A DNA stretch of 64,000 bases from Ceratodon purpureus (Eukaryota; Streptophyta; Bryopsida; Pseudoditrichales; Ditrichaceae), in the NCBI GenBank assembly GCA_014871385.1, contig CM026426.1, forward strand, positions 68,998,674-69,062,673, given 5' to 3'. Below, in pieces: positions 46,893-59,383 of the stretch. Position 1 is the stretch's first letter. Every line of letters begins with the position of its first letter. Both the position numbers and the translations under genes were made by a program. The notes under the pieces were generated by a model, which saw only the letters and a list, made by a program, of their open reading frames with translations, made no database searches and had not been told where the DNA came from.

Positions 46893-49696
46893 ATGGTGAA
46901 GAAGGAGAAAAAACCGGGGACTTCAAGTGAGGCTGTCTCAGATCCACCTCCTCTCACTGTGGATGAATGTGATGAGAGGATAGCAGTTTTACGTAGAGGT
47001 GCCCCTCCAACTGCGGTGTCTTCTGAGGAATTTAGAGATAGGTTTCAGTTGAATGCAACCGGGATGAATCCCCACAGGAGAGTGGAAACCGAAGATGTTA
47101 TCCTCCAGACCAACCTCACAGTAGTATTTGGGGCACAGCAAAGGAAATCAGGGTTTTGGTTTGGCGACGTGAAGGATTCAAGGGTCAAGGCCTCCATAGC
47201 TAGGCTGTACCCATTAGTTTACCAAAAACCTTATGTAGTCAAGACTAAGCTTATCGGGAAAGAATTTGCCATAGGGATTGTTGTTGATGTGGTGAAGGGC
47301 TTAGATGTTGACTCGGCATCTTTTGCCTATGATATAAACCGCAAGCAACGTAGCTCCTGGCAGAAGAGGATGAAGGGCTAGTTGGAGACGAAGGCAGCAT
47401 TGACTAAGAGGGACTTCACCGAGCTGCTCGAGAAAGAAGGCATGAGTACGTTGATGCAGGGTGACACGGCATGCAAGGTAGAGCCAGGTTTAGGCTCATG
47501 GGGAGGGGTAGGCTCACGACAGCCTAGACAGAGCTCGTCATGGACTGGGCAAAAGAAACGAGAGATTAACGATTTATAGAGGTTGACGGTGTTAGAGCTG
47601 TAGGTAATGACAATCGCTTGTGAATTTGTTGAAAAATGTATAGTATTTTACGTGATGATCTAGTTGGATATGCAGGGTGTTAAGCTCGACATTCAAATTC
47701 TTACAAAAGAGAAGAAAGCGCTATCCTCTAAAGTGGAGGGCGTGGCTTCCATGATCAAGAACATGAAGGGCATGTGTGAATCTTTCGAGTTGCAGATGAA
47801 GAACTGTGATGTGGAAGAGGAGCTATGGAAGCTGAAGAAGACGCTGGATTTCTACATTGAGACAGCGGCAAGGTCAGAATTTGAGTACGAGGACTTACTT
47901 GAGGAAAAGTTTCTTAAAGAAGCTGCTCACGTAAAACTGGAGCGGAGGGAGGCATTTCTGCAGGATCATGGTTTAGCAAATCCGTGAAGTGTGTAGAAAA
48001 ATCTTGTTCTGAAGTCCACCCAGATTGGTGGAAGAGTTTTGGTTTGGGGAACTTTCTACCAGGCTTGAAGAGAAGGCTCAAGAGCTTGACTGCGAAGGAG
48101 CCAGGAAAGTGCTCTCCGCAAGAATTGCTGCTGCTAAGCGCACAGGAGCAGACATTGGTAAGCCCTGCCCCCCTTCACCAAATTCCAGAACTTGGTAGTA
48201 TGTTAGAGTGTATACAATTGCAAGGTACTTGGTAAGCTTTTGGGTTGTCTACGGTAGTGCAATGCAAGGTCTATTAAGGCTAATTATGTGCCTCGTGCAC
48301 TGTTAAAAAATGTATAACTTGTATAACTTGTACTTAAATGCACAGAATATTAGACATTTTAGTATTCCAATATTTACAGTGGTGTTAATAGTGTATGATT
48401 TTGTACAATACTTATAGTAGGATATTTGTAAGTTAGTATATTTAACTTGATTCCTTGGTCTCTCAATATACAAACCTCGAGTACTTTGCTTGTACCATAC
48501 CTACTGTGACCAGTACATAGATATAAATAGCATATGTTTTGCACTTGGAGGATACGGTGACCGTACGTTAGTATACCAAGAGGGGCATGTCATAGACTAT
48601 ATGCACTCACAAAGATACTCAAGGATACTCATGTATGCATTAAAGGTATATGCACGTGGCTGGGATGTAGTTAGAGTAGTGTTTATACACTAAGGAGTAT
48701 ATATATATGTGGTTTTTTACAATTCAGGCCAATCATGTACGATTGTTTGATTTACATTTGTGTTCTGCAAATTGCAGGCTCCTCTCAGCAGGCTTTTTTG
48801 GGTTAGTCTTCGGCTTGCACTAGGACGTTGAGCTTGGGAGAGACTAGTCAAGCAATGGTTACGGATACTGAAAAGAATGCTCTTATGTCGCCACCCATTC
48901 GCCCTTTGGTGGATCAGAGCAAGAGGCTTTGCAAGGGTGTTTCTGGGGAGGCAGCATGCGTAGTAAGCAAATCTTCCGCCATGGAAGGAGTTAAAAAAAG
49001 AGTGTCTATACATGTTAAGCCTCCAGCGTCTGAAGGAATCGGGCTAGAGGTGGGTCAGCATAGAATGTACAGGTTTTATTTCCCTTTGAACATTACCCTC
49101 CAAACTCGTGCATTCTGGTGAACTCTTGTTTTTCAATACCTAGGTACCTTCTTTTACTACTGATTTGATACTCGTATGTGTAGGCTATTGACATAAGAAT
49201 GGTGAGCTTGCCTGCAAGGATGCCCGACCAAGGTTCTGAAGATTCGAGTTCACACGAAGTAATGATGCTTCAAGTGGAGAATGAAAGTGCGGAGGGACAA
49301 GGCAAATCAAGCGAAGCTCAAGCAGAATTTTCTAAGTCTACGTCCGAAAGGTACAACGGTGATGAGGTGGGCAGAATGAAGGCCTCAATTGTAGATGATG
49401 AGGTGGCCAGATTGAAGGCCAAAATTGAGAAGATGCAGCAAAACTCAAATCTCCAGCAGCACTCAAATCTCCAGGGCGTAGTACGAAGGGCACCACCATT
49501 TGCGGAAGAGCAGCAAAAGACAGGAGCAGTGGTGAAGACCAAAAGCGTCACAAATGTCCACAATGGTGCCAAGCCACCTTCATCATCCACAAGGAACAAG
49601 ACGAAGTCTGAGAAGGTTCGAACACGAGCTTATGGACCATCTGAAGCGCTGGAGACGGGGAGTGGATCGAAGAAGAGTAGAAAGAAGAAGGTTTGA
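46893..49696 (+). pseudogene. coiled-coil gene D, possible distant RING-family relative, decayed
   Basis: Start MVKKEKKPGTSSEA at 46893. The first exon reaches 47477 and contains one in-frame TAG (47379-47381). A GT-AG intron (47478-47675) joins in phase (DTACK/GVKLDIQ) to a heptad-rich coiled coil. More exons follow: about 48000-48157 (frame reading VEEFWFGELSTRLEEKAQEL), about 48800-49051 (ending SEGIGLE before GTGGGT) and 49184-49696 (AIDIRMVSLPARMP to a lysine-rich end SKKSRKKKV). The N-terminal region (SIARLYPLVY, then GKEFAIGIVVDVVKGLDVDSA) loosely parallels the YP and FAMRFLKA...VNWVAEA blocks of the RING-like family. There is no RING domain. The phase changes after 47987, so I cannot give a complete model. 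Confidence 0.5.
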
Positions 49697-49941
49697 GGTA
49701 AACACTATCTGAATGATCTTTCATGGTTTGAAGAGTGTGGAAGCCGTGTGCTAGCCATTTTAGCGTTCTGCAAAAATCTGGGGGTTTTATTTTGTGAGGG
49801 GACAGTCAGCTTAGACCAGGGGTTCGAATTGTTGGTATCTTTGTTGCTTGCGTCGTTGTGGGCTCCAGGTTTTGAGCTGGACAGCTTGACCTTGCTTGCA
49901 ATGACAGCTGATGACCTTAGCTTCGTGGCATTTCTCATCTG

Positions 49942-49994
49942 AATGGTTGTTGTTGCTTAATGGTTGTTGTTGCTTAATGGTTGTTGTTGCTTAT
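49942..49994 (+). repeat. three-copy 18-base tandem repeat
   Basis: AATGGTTGTTGTTGCTTA repeated three times, the last with one change. Confidence 0.85.
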
Positions 49995-50918
49995 TGGTTT
50001 TGTTCTGAATGCTTAAGATAATGATGTTGGAATTTTGGTCGGTTACAGTATTCTCAGTATTGAGACTAGTGTCTTTGAAGGTCTAATTGAGGAGTCTAGT
50101 GTTTGCTCTTGAAACGCAATGATCGCGTCGACATCGTGTGGTCTAGGTGGTGCTCTTTCACCTTTTTTCCAAGGCCTCTCTTAGATTCATGCTGCTCAAA
50201 AAACTTCTTTAGTGGTCGGAGATGACTATCTGAATTCAAGGGGGGTTTACGAAGAGCAGAATTATGGTCACATCGGATGCGTTGCTGACATAGGATTGAG
50301 AGTAGTCGGGGAAGAATTGAATTGGTTAAGCTAAATGGTGTATGTGACTAAAGCTGAGTGGTTTATTAGGTAGAGCCGAATAGGTGTGTTGATTCTCCGC
50401 ATTCCATAGTGATGAATGCAGGACTGAGTTTGTAATACTGATTGGACCCCCGGATCAGGTATGGTGTTTGACATTATTAGGTAGTGCATACTTCCATGTG
50501 AGCCACCTTCATGTTATATGCCCTTCACATTGCTGAACGAATGTGATGGGAATATAAATGATGCGCCATCTGATTATGAATGCTGATTCTGAAATTGTTA
50601 CAGTATTCTCAAAAACCAGTTGATAATAGACGTTAACAAATATATGAAATCAAAGAAATATGTTGTTTGAGTGTATACTTTTTAGCAAGTACTCTTCTCC
50701 AGACGCACAATTTAGGGAACGTTCATTCAATCCATTTAAATGGACAATTCAGAATTCCGTTTATGATGACAAAGTATATGAGAAATGGTCAAAGAAGAGT
50801 AACAGAGGTGACAACTATGGGAAGAGTGTACAAATCCATTAATTTCAATTGACAATCTCTATTCCAGGTCAATAGATTCTATAGGAAAGAAGTTAAAAAA
50901 ATTCAGGAAAAATTTAAA
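49995..50918. other. spacer, no gene seen
   Basis: AT-rich DNA between the convergent genes D (plus) and E (minus). Small frames at 50660-50852 overlap each other and have no recognisable content. Confidence 0.5.
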
Positions 50919-53300
50919 TTACAAATCCTTTAGGCTGGTGGTTATGACATAAAGCGTTTCACTTAACAATTGGTACACAGGCTCATCCCCCTTTACTGTA
51001 TGAGCTGCTGGTACCATCTGGAACTTGCAAGCAAGAACTAGGGAGGCATTTATGTAAGCAACTCTTGAAGCTCTCAAGTAGACATAAGAATGCAGCAACT
51101 TCCTCCACTTTTGATAATGGATCCCCGCAATGACATACTCTCCTACATCAAACTCCCCCCCCCTCCCCCTAAGTACACGTAAACTTTTCCCTGACAATCT
51201 GCTTCTTCCTTAGGTATTGAAGAATGTAGAAGTCCACCCCTTCCTCATAATCAGAACATGCTGGCTCAGCAAAATTATCTCCAGGTTGAACCAAATTGCC
51301 TAGCGTTTCATCAGTAGCATAATCCATGGGCTCTTCATCTCCATCTTTGAACTGGCCCGAAGTCATCTCCTCCCTCTCGAAAGAAACATCTGATGGCACA
51401 AGCTTTATAACTCTCCAATGCTAGATATGGCCCAACTTCCATTACGTGCAAAAACAGGTCTCCAAAAGGCCGTGTAAGCCTGCCCAAGTTAGGTGAACCC
51501 CCTGCCCAAAGCCCCTTTGCCGCTGGCAGCGGATGCCAGAATTGCTGCCCGCACAGAACTGCGTGGCGCACCGTGAACAAAGGTCCTCGGAATAATAGTT
51601 GAGACATGAATGAGTTGGCTCAGGTTTTCGTTCCAAGTGGGCAGATGCTGGCAGCCTGCCACTGTAGCTTGTGCCCTCCACACGCCTCGCAGGGAGGTCA
51701 TTGGTTCGAGCCCCATGGCGGTTGCTGGCACCACGATGGCACCTTCGGTGCCATGTCAAAAAACACGCGGGCAGCGGCCATTTTTTTCTCTCACGTGCCG
51801 CTTACACGGCCTTTTGCAGACCCCGTTTTGCACCTAATATCACAGGATGCCCAATCACCATCCATACAAGGAATGCAAAAGCATGACAAATTCCTTACCA
51901 TGAGTAAAGTTGGATCTGAGATTGACACTCCCTGAACGGAGTGCAACTTCCTTGAACCAGCAATGGTATCACAACCATGAAGGTGTCCACGATCTACCTC
52001 AACAGGCTTAACAAGATGAAAATATCTATAAGATACTCTTCAGTTGCCTTCCCTTCATAGTCTCCTACAAAAATTCTACCGCATCCTGTGCATCTTGTAA
52101 CTTCCGCCAGGGGTTGTGGAGCTGTTCCGTAGGCAAGGCTCTCTTGACCACAACACCAGCTCCATCCCACTCTCCTTTCCCGTGCCCTGTGCCAAAAAAT
52201 TCCAAGACATAACACACCCATCCGTGAGTCCTGGATATCTGCTAATTTTTGAAACAAGTCATACTATGGATAGTCCTTTCAAATTGTTCCTACAATTTTA
52301 TAATTGAAGCATTTTAAAGTAAATTGGTCTTGCTCCTTTAAATTGCCCTGCACAACCATCGCTCTAAACCCAATGATGTGATACAGTTACACCTTGCAAT
52401 TTCAACCACTTACAATGCTGCAAAAAACAATGTTGGACAAACAAAGTGTCATAACGTTTATCATCCGACACATAGAAATGACCCTCCTTCACAATGCTAT
52501 TAGTTACTGGATCTAGTCGATATGTTATGTAAACAAGGATTGTAATCTGTGAAGAATGCCAGTGCATGGACTGAATTTCATTTTGGATCTCAAATGAGTA
52601 GTTTTCAGCAAAATCAACGTGGGAGAGGATAGCATCAGCATGTAACTCGCTCATACTAATCCTACATTCTACGTCTTGCCATCGAGCAACAAAATTGTGA
52701 ATGACAAACTCCTGCAATTTCGGCTTCAAATAAACAAAATACTCAGCAGGGGAGGTTTCCATGAAAACTTCCTGGATCTGTTTTCTAGGTTTTCCATCGT
52801 CGTTTACTCCGACCACTTCATAGCTGAAACACCGCCACTTGAGTTTTTATATTGGAGCATCCACCTCTAGTGGGCACAGTGGAAGAGTAGAAACACTACA
52901 ATCTGAACATGAACCCATCAAGCAGTCAAGTTTATGGAACTTCTCTGATTCCTCTTTTAACATACAATCTGCTCCCAAAACTTAGTAACACCATCAAATT
53001 TGGTCAAATGTGCACAACAAGAACCCCCATCTATATTCAAGTTGCAAACAAGACGGGAACAAGTATAACAAATGGAAGAATGCACTCCCTTCAAAGCATC
53101 CCTCAGTGTGTTGACTGCCTCCTGTAGCATGTCTATCTCGATGTGATACTTGCAGCAGCAAAAATTTTGGTCTTTGCATTTCTTCACAAAAAATGGTTTC
53201 AGGTACTCAAACGCTTGCATGGAAATACTTGCTTCTGTTTGGCTCTAAATAAAACGCTCAAAGAATGTTGCCTATACATTACATTTCAGTGTATGCCACT
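50919..53300 (-). pseudogene. transposase-like gene E (DFAENY / SDGCAGQFK type), decayed
   Basis: Minus-strand order: zinc-type region (FFVKKCKDQNFCCCKYHIE, then DCLMGSCSDCSVSTLPLCP), YLKPKLQEFVIHNFVARWQD, first acidic motif LSHVDFAENYSFEIQNEIQS, HYVSDDKRYDTLFVQHC-like stretch, second motif SDGCAGQFKGARP, FFGTGHGKGEWDGAGVVVKR, then a C-terminal region with EEGVDFYILQYLRK and FDVGEYVIAGIHYQKW that looks like a BAH-type chromatin module. I recall this architecture from uncharacterised repetitive proteins in plants and animals; two spaced aspartates suggest an RNase H-like transposase. It is broken: TAG at 52366-52364 where TGG would fit, TAA near 52855, phase changes, and a MITE at 51446-51833. 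Confidence 0.6.
51446..51833. mobile_element. MITE inside gene E, with tRNA-like box
   Basis: 33-base terminal inverted repeats (51446-51478 and 51801-51833; both start GTGCAAAA and end CAAAAGGCCGTGTAAG, four mismatches). TA dinucleotides lie one base outside each end (51443-51444 and 51835-51836). Inside, a GGTTCGAGCCC near 51704 matches a polymerase III box B, preceded by a tRNA-like CTTGTGCCCTCCACACGCC stretch. Non-coding. Confidence 0.7.
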
Positions 53301-55765
53301 ACAAATTAGTACTTCACGGGTATGTATATATTGAAGTAATACATTATCTTAAACTACACCAAGTACTTTGAAACACTCGAATCATAATACCATTGTATGC
53401 AAATAGCCTGCACAGTGCATAGTAGTCATTGAAACTCTTAATTAGTACTGGCACTTACTTCAAATGGTGTACGTCCTATGCATATAAGGGAAGAAATACG
53501 GTATCTCAATGTACACCTATGACTTTCAAACTCTACATGTTTAACACCAATTGTATACACAGTGTAGACAAATCCTTCTGAAGTACACTGTAACAGTATC
53601 AACAAATCCTTCTAAAGTACATTGTAGTGCTATGAATGCAAACTATGCGTACACAATCATAGTCCATCTACTTCCACGAAGGCCTACTAACATCACCGAG
53701 GTATATATTGTATACTAAGATGAGACAAACATCATGTTAGCATTATTTGACATTAATTGTTTTGGTATGAAAACCACAATATAAGCACTGTGAAGGTACT
53801 CGTCGTATACTATGACCCTCAGGTATGACCTCCAGATGCTACTGTATTTATGGCTCCCTAAAAGTGTCAAAAAAATAAAAAAATAAAAAACTACATTCTC
53901 TACTGTCAAAGAAAATGTAGAACTGTCACTACGCAACCTGACTCAAAATGCAAAAGGAAAGAGGGAAAGCATGTGTCTACTGAAGAAGTGTTAGCTACAC
54001 AGTATTACCAGGAGTGCAGAGTACCAAAAATTAATTCAGGTGTCTGATGGTAAAAGGTGTATCATTAAAAAAAAAGAAAAAAAATATGAAGAAAAAAAAG
54101 GAGAAAAGAGATTCGAGGACTTGCAGGTTATCCAAATAGCAGACTACTATCCCTGACAATAGAGTGATGTAGCAAAAAAAATTTAGAGAGCGTTTTAAAC
54201 ACGGTAAAGTCTGGAGGTCATTTTGAGTCATACAATTACAAGACGCAATTGCAGTACTCATTTCATCATTGGGTCCTGCATGGAATCTCTATTACTTTTC
54301 GACTCCCATTTAGCAGAACGATAGCCCAACCATGGAAGGAGACGTAATTTATACCTGAAACTACAAGTTGAGAGTTCTATGAAGGATCAAGCAATTTTGA
54401 TAATCTGCTCCAGCAACTTTTGCTGCAGAGGTTATACAGTCTGGTGAAGAAAACAAAGCTTTATTTAATAGACACCTAAGAACTCGACTTTGAACTTTCT
54501 GTGAAGGATAAGTACTAGTTCATATTGAAGTTCACAATTATCAATACGCCAATCGGACAGTCCGGTGGAGGGAAGAAGAGGAATTAAACACCAATCACAA
54601 ACAAACATTCAGGCAACATCAGTCCAGCAGCAAGAGCAAAGAAACATGAGTAAGTTAATGTTCAGATCCCATACCTGACTTTCGAGTAGAAGGTGCATAG
54701 GGTGCTGCTCATAAACCTTGGGCCCCAAACTCTTCCTAGTAACATCCTTCTTATTGGAACTCACACAAGTTTTTGATGTCCACTATAGTTCTTTGGTGCT
54801 GCTTGAAACGCCATCCCTTCTTCTTCTCTCTCGCAGCTTGAAGATAGATGATCCATTATCTTCAAGTGTCCGACGTCGGTGGATTGCAAACGAAATATTG
54901 TTAGGTCTTGTCCCTAGAACTCTCGACAAGGCTCGAATCCCACTCATATCAATGCTCACTGCCGCTTCTAACAACGTGGTCATCGCCAACCAGAATTTTT
55001 GACAGTAAGACCGCACGACCAATTTGGTTGAAGCAAGCACCATACGTCTCCTCCAAAAACTTGCAACATGCAAGTCGATGATAGCACGGAAAACCTTGCA
55101 AACCCTAACAAAAACAGTGAAACCTCGTGCAAAAACAAACGCCAAAACCTAACCTGGAAACTAACGCTGAAGATACATGGAACTATGGGAACCAAATCCG
55201 ATTTCCACGCTTGCTACAAGCCCATGCAATCCAAAGTTTTAGATTGGGTATACGATGCCCAGTAGTGGTTGTGGCTTGATCTGTCATCGGGAGTATCGGA
55301 TCGAAATACCACGCCGCCATGAAGTATTGGGTGAATGACGTTGATGGGTATGTTGAAGTACCGCAGCAGTACGAATGGTATATGCACCAAACCAGCCCTT
55401 GTTTTGTATGAATTTGATGAATTGGGTAGGAGAACTCTTCCACGGCACGATGTTTCAGATGGCCCACGTTGAATGATATCTCTACTATGTGGGCCAATTC
55501 AAAAATCTCAAAAAAATAAATTAATTACCATATTATTGAGCCATTTTCTTGAAGAACCGTAATTTCTTAAATAAATGCAAATTAGATAGCAATTTTTTGG
55601 GTATTCCTCCACACATTATTCTTCCTAAACATCAATTGCACCTATTACAAAGATATAATCAAAATATATAACCTAAACCACATAAAATGAAGTATATTTT
55701 CAAAGAATATATACTGTGTCTATCACAGCCTTGGTATATAAATATACTTACTTTGCCCTAACCAC
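53301..55765. other. spacer, no gene supported
   Basis: Short frames on both strands (for example 54718-55002 plus, 54783-55145 minus, 55183-55497 minus) overlap one another and show no domain. 54060-54110 is A-rich. It may include the 5' region of gene E. Confidence 0.4.
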
Positions 55766-55811
55766 GAGGAATTTATTTATAGAAAATAGAGGAATTTATT
55801 TATAGAAAATA
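55766..55811 (+). repeat. perfect 23-base tandem duplication
   Basis: GAGGAATTTATTTATAGAAA plus three more bases, present twice head to tail with no difference. Confidence 0.85.
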
Positions 55812-55954
55812 GAAAATTTTATTCTATTCTATATGTACATGTATATTTTTCCACACCATCCCTAAAAGAGATAGTATTTCAAACTCTACAACAAATTGAT
55901 TGCATGAATCTTCTGAAACTGTAGTTTGTGACAACATTTTTGATATAGCTTAGT

Positions 55955-56374
55955 GTGCTTTCACCCTACACAGAAGTACGTGATTTAAATGCTGAAATGA
56001 AAAATGAAGAGGATGAAGAGCCAAAAGAACAAATGACTTCTGCCGCAACAAATTCTGCAGCCGGTGATAAAAGGACTGCAACATTTGTACCAACCAATCC
56101 ATCCACTAGTCATAGAGTTGATGTTAATGTTACTCGTCAAAGGACATCCGGGAAAATAAAACAATCTGAATTTGATCAAGAAAGTCAATATGTGGCGAAT
56201 GCATTATCGGAGTTTGCTGCATTATATGGCAAAAGTGAGCAGACCAGGATGGAACAAATGCAGTTAGTTGTAGCTTCAAGGATACAAGCTGCTGCTGAAA
56301 TTACCAAGGCCAATCTTGAATCACAAGAGAGGATTGTCTGGATGAATATTAAAGCTGAGAAAAGAATGCTTTAA
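55955..56374 (+). pseudogene. Harbinger Myb/SANT-type accessory gene, 3' part
   Basis: Begins LSPYTEVRDLNAEM, an acidic linker, a serine/threonine-rich middle and a C-terminal helix (YVANALSEFAALYGKSEQTR, then SRIQAAAEITKANLESQERI). The F-A-x-L-Y-x-K-x-E plus amphipathic helix ending is typical of the C-terminus of Harbinger Myb-like proteins. There is no start signal of its own in the right place (the frame begins with GTG), so it is the displaced end of the 43917 gene. Confidence 0.65.
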
Positions 56375-56599
56375 TAAAGACAAGACCTTTAAATGATGAT
56401 GCAAACAAGACGTGAAGAATTTCTAAAGCAGATGATGGAACTAAAAGAGCAACTGAGGAAAAAAGAATGAAGACTTGAAAATAAAATAAAGTTTTAGTTT
56501 GTAATTTTGATATTTTGAAAAACCTAGAGGTTGTTATTTGTTGTTGCGATTGTTACGGGTGTAATTGAAATTGTTTTGTACGAAGTCGGAGGAGAGTGA

Positions 56600-58560
56600 T
56601 GGGTGTTGAGTGAGCTCTGCAAATCCTGGTGAGGGGGGCTATGGGGAGTTAGTTTTTTGACTTGTGTTGAAGGCAGCAATGTGCTGGGCTTGCTGGGATC
56701 CCCTTCTTACATTGTTGGAGTACAAGGGGAGGGCAGTGTTGGAGTAGGATCACACAAGAGATTGATTAGAATGTGACAAGAGTTGTGCTGGTACAGGACT
56801 GTTGGTGGAACACTTCTGAACAAGGAATGTCTGGAATAGCTGGCATTTGTTGGAGTTCAGATCTGTTTTGCCCAGTCTTTACACGCTCGTATTGCCTTAT
56901 TGCAATCTATACACAAACTCTTGCTTGGGAAAGGAAAGTCCTATCATCCCTGCATGCACTTACTCCCACTAGCCCCCCAGATCCAGATCTAATTCTATTG
57001 AAATGTCCTCAACTCTAACTAGATCAGTCTCTATATGTTTCATTCTCCTCTCTATCCTCCCACTCTCTCTAGCACCTGCAGATCCGGTAAACTTCAGAAC
57101 AATAGAGACGGAAGCAAAGGCGTACAAGACCCCCGATACCAAACACACCTGCACAAGCATTCAACACCCACCAGACGTCAAGACGCAAGATTTGCTGCAA
57201 ACGGTGAACTGCATACCACCATCCTGCGAAGAACTCACCACTCAACATCAACAAAATAGAGCAATCACAAGCACCTGTAGATAGAAGTATTGGAAAGCGC
57301 TCAACAGCACACGGCATCTACAAGCACTCAGTAATGCGTAGCAGTTACACCAGCATACGACCTCAATAGCTACCGAAGACGATTGCTGCGGAACACTTAA
57401 CAAAGCAGATCAGCTACAGCGGAGCATCGACAATAGGAGCCCAACACTTGTTCCAGCGACAACATTCTTCTTACCAAGAGAGCACATCTGCTACAACAAC
57501 ACCAACGAAACAAGTAAGTATTCTAACTCAATAACAGGGAGAATTCACAGGTCAAAGGTTGTGAAGACATGGGAGAAGATTCTTTCTGATCAGTTCACAA
57601 CGACGCTTAAAGAGGAAACCTTCAGTTTAGCGTCCTCTGTCCGCAGCTACTCCAGCAACCTCAGCATTCAGCACCTTGGAGGCAGCAAACACTTCAAGAA
57701 GGAGATGTACTCTTGCAAAATCAGTGCACACCTCAAGTGGCTGGAGAACACCGACTTGAAGCAGCACAAGGGTGTCGTAAACACCACAGAAGAAACGTTG
57801 GTTACCATCATGCCTCAGACTGAAAATGCTGCAGATCATATTTCGAGGCTACTTGCCACGGAACAGAGTAATCTCAGTCTTTGAGTTCATAAACTCATTT
57901 TATTGGAACGATTGGACGACAACCTCTACTGACAAAGCACCCCCTGAGCAAAGGACACCACAACCGAAGCAACAAACCTATATCAGCAGCGTACAAAGGT
58001 GGATGAGTTGCAGACACAACTTGAACCAACACAATGCCAAGTCGTCCCCAACACCCTAAGCATCCCCAACATCCCAAGTCAGCAGACAACTAGTGCACTC
58101 CCCAAGGACAGACAAGCAGAATCAGCAACAAAAGTTACACATAAACAACAAATTACAACATCTCAAAGAAGGAGACACGAGCTGGGGCATGGAGCTGGGA
58201 GCTGCAGTACCAAGAGAGGAAATGGATGCGCTAAAGAGCAAATGCGGCAACACATCTACACAGGGCATCACGAGTCAAGAGCGTGCAGAGAAGCAACTGC
58301 AGCATCAAGCAGCATATAATTCCAGCTCCCAGCAGACTTTATGCAGACCTTGTGCAAGAAGAAAGCAACACCATCAAACCAACCGGGACAGACAAGTGAA
58401 CATGAAGCAGAGAAGAAACGGTCACCACAACAGAGGATTCGAAGTGCACCTCAACCGTAGGCCACCGCACATGCAGGCAAACGCCCTCCGTTCGCACCCC
58501 AACCGACCTCCGACGAGGCTGGGTTCGTAGCTTGCCGCCCCAACGTGCTTGCCCCCACAA
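56600..58560. other. CA-rich low-complexity region
   Basis: A- and C-rich DNA in which all plus-strand frames stay open for about 80-145 codons simply because stop codons are rare. One frame (57003-57284) starts with a signal-peptide-like SVSICFILLSILPLSLAPA, but the composition gives little reason to trust it. No transposon ends identified. Confidence 0.4.
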
Positions 58561-58980
58561 CCGAACGCTTTGGCCCAAGGTCATTTCTACTACGACAAAT
58601 TTCTACTCATAGTGAAATACTACGGTGAAGAAGTAAACACATCCACCCACCACCACCGCCCCTAATCCCTCTGCCTTCTCCCATTTACCTCAATATTTGT
58701 TTCAAATGCATTTGCTCAAATTTTATTAAGAATATAAAAAATAGTTTATATGGTGTATTTAAGTAATTATAGACAAAACGTTCAATTATGGACTACTTTG
58801 CATCATCAGTAAACGTCCATTTCATGCGTTATCCATCAAATTTAAAGACAAAGATGTCAAATATTTATGAAAAAATGCATTCTGCTTACAAGGGATAAAA
58901 TCATTTGAGTGAATTTTAACATAATGCTGAAAAGAGGACATTCAAGTCCCACTGTCATGGCCGAATCCCTCGGTGGGTGG
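58561..58980. other. AT-rich spacer
   Basis: No gene or bounded repeat seen. Confidence 0.45.
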
Positions 58981-58988
58981 CTGACTAA

Positions 58989-59030
58989 AAACCCTAAACC
59001 CTAGAAACCCTAAACCCTAGAAACCCTATC
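58989..59030 (-). repeat. interstitial telomere-like repeat (CCCTAAA)
   Basis: Three degenerate units of ACCCTAAACCCTAGAA, the complement of the plant telomere unit TTTAGGG. Confidence 0.8.
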
Positions 59031-59383
59031 CTTAGAAATCTACGTTTTCTAATAAAAAGAAATACATGCTCTGCAAAATTTGGATCTGTGAAGTGAAGCG
59101 GGTGAAGGGAAGATTGTCGGCGAACCGCTGAGTGGACACGATTGCCAGGCTTCTCACATTGAGGAGTCCGTCTGTGAGGACTCCGGAGTCGTCGTTCAGA
59201 ATGAACAGTATTCACGCTCACAACGTTCGAAGTCCTTTCTATTCGGCTCGCCGCCGACTAGGAGAGCCAACTTCTTCCTTACTGAACCGACATGTGGAAT
59301 TTGAAATACATGTAAAAATGATGAGAAATCGTCACATAATGCGGAATTAAAAATACATCAGGAAGAAAAGTAACTATCCATAT

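Larger units (their letters stand above)
44412..55954. other. about 11.5-kb segment splitting the Harbinger accessory gene
   Basis: The Myb-like reading breaks after a GTG codon (44409-44411) and resumes in phase from a GTG at 55955-55957. The two breakpoints carry a 16-base inverted repeat (GGTGGAAGCACACTAA at 44408 and TTAGTGTGCTTTCACC at 55950, one mismatch). The segment holds two unrelated decayed genes. It does not have clear terminal repeats beyond this, so the mechanism (insertion, or rearrangement with inversion) is open. Confidence 0.5.

Noticed and set aside
44418-55957. CACTA transposon, because of CACTAAAG and CTTAGTG near the breakpoints
   Set aside because: The flanking three bases are not a direct duplication and no CACTA transposase or longer inverted ends were found.
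57003-57284. Possible small secreted cysteine-containing protein
   Set aside because: The signal-like start sits in CA-rich low-complexity DNA where every frame is open; no supporting homology or context.
56600-57600. LTR-type element
   Set aside because: Some word patterns were suggestive, but no paired terminal repeats or reverse-transcriptase signature were seen here or anywhere else in the window.
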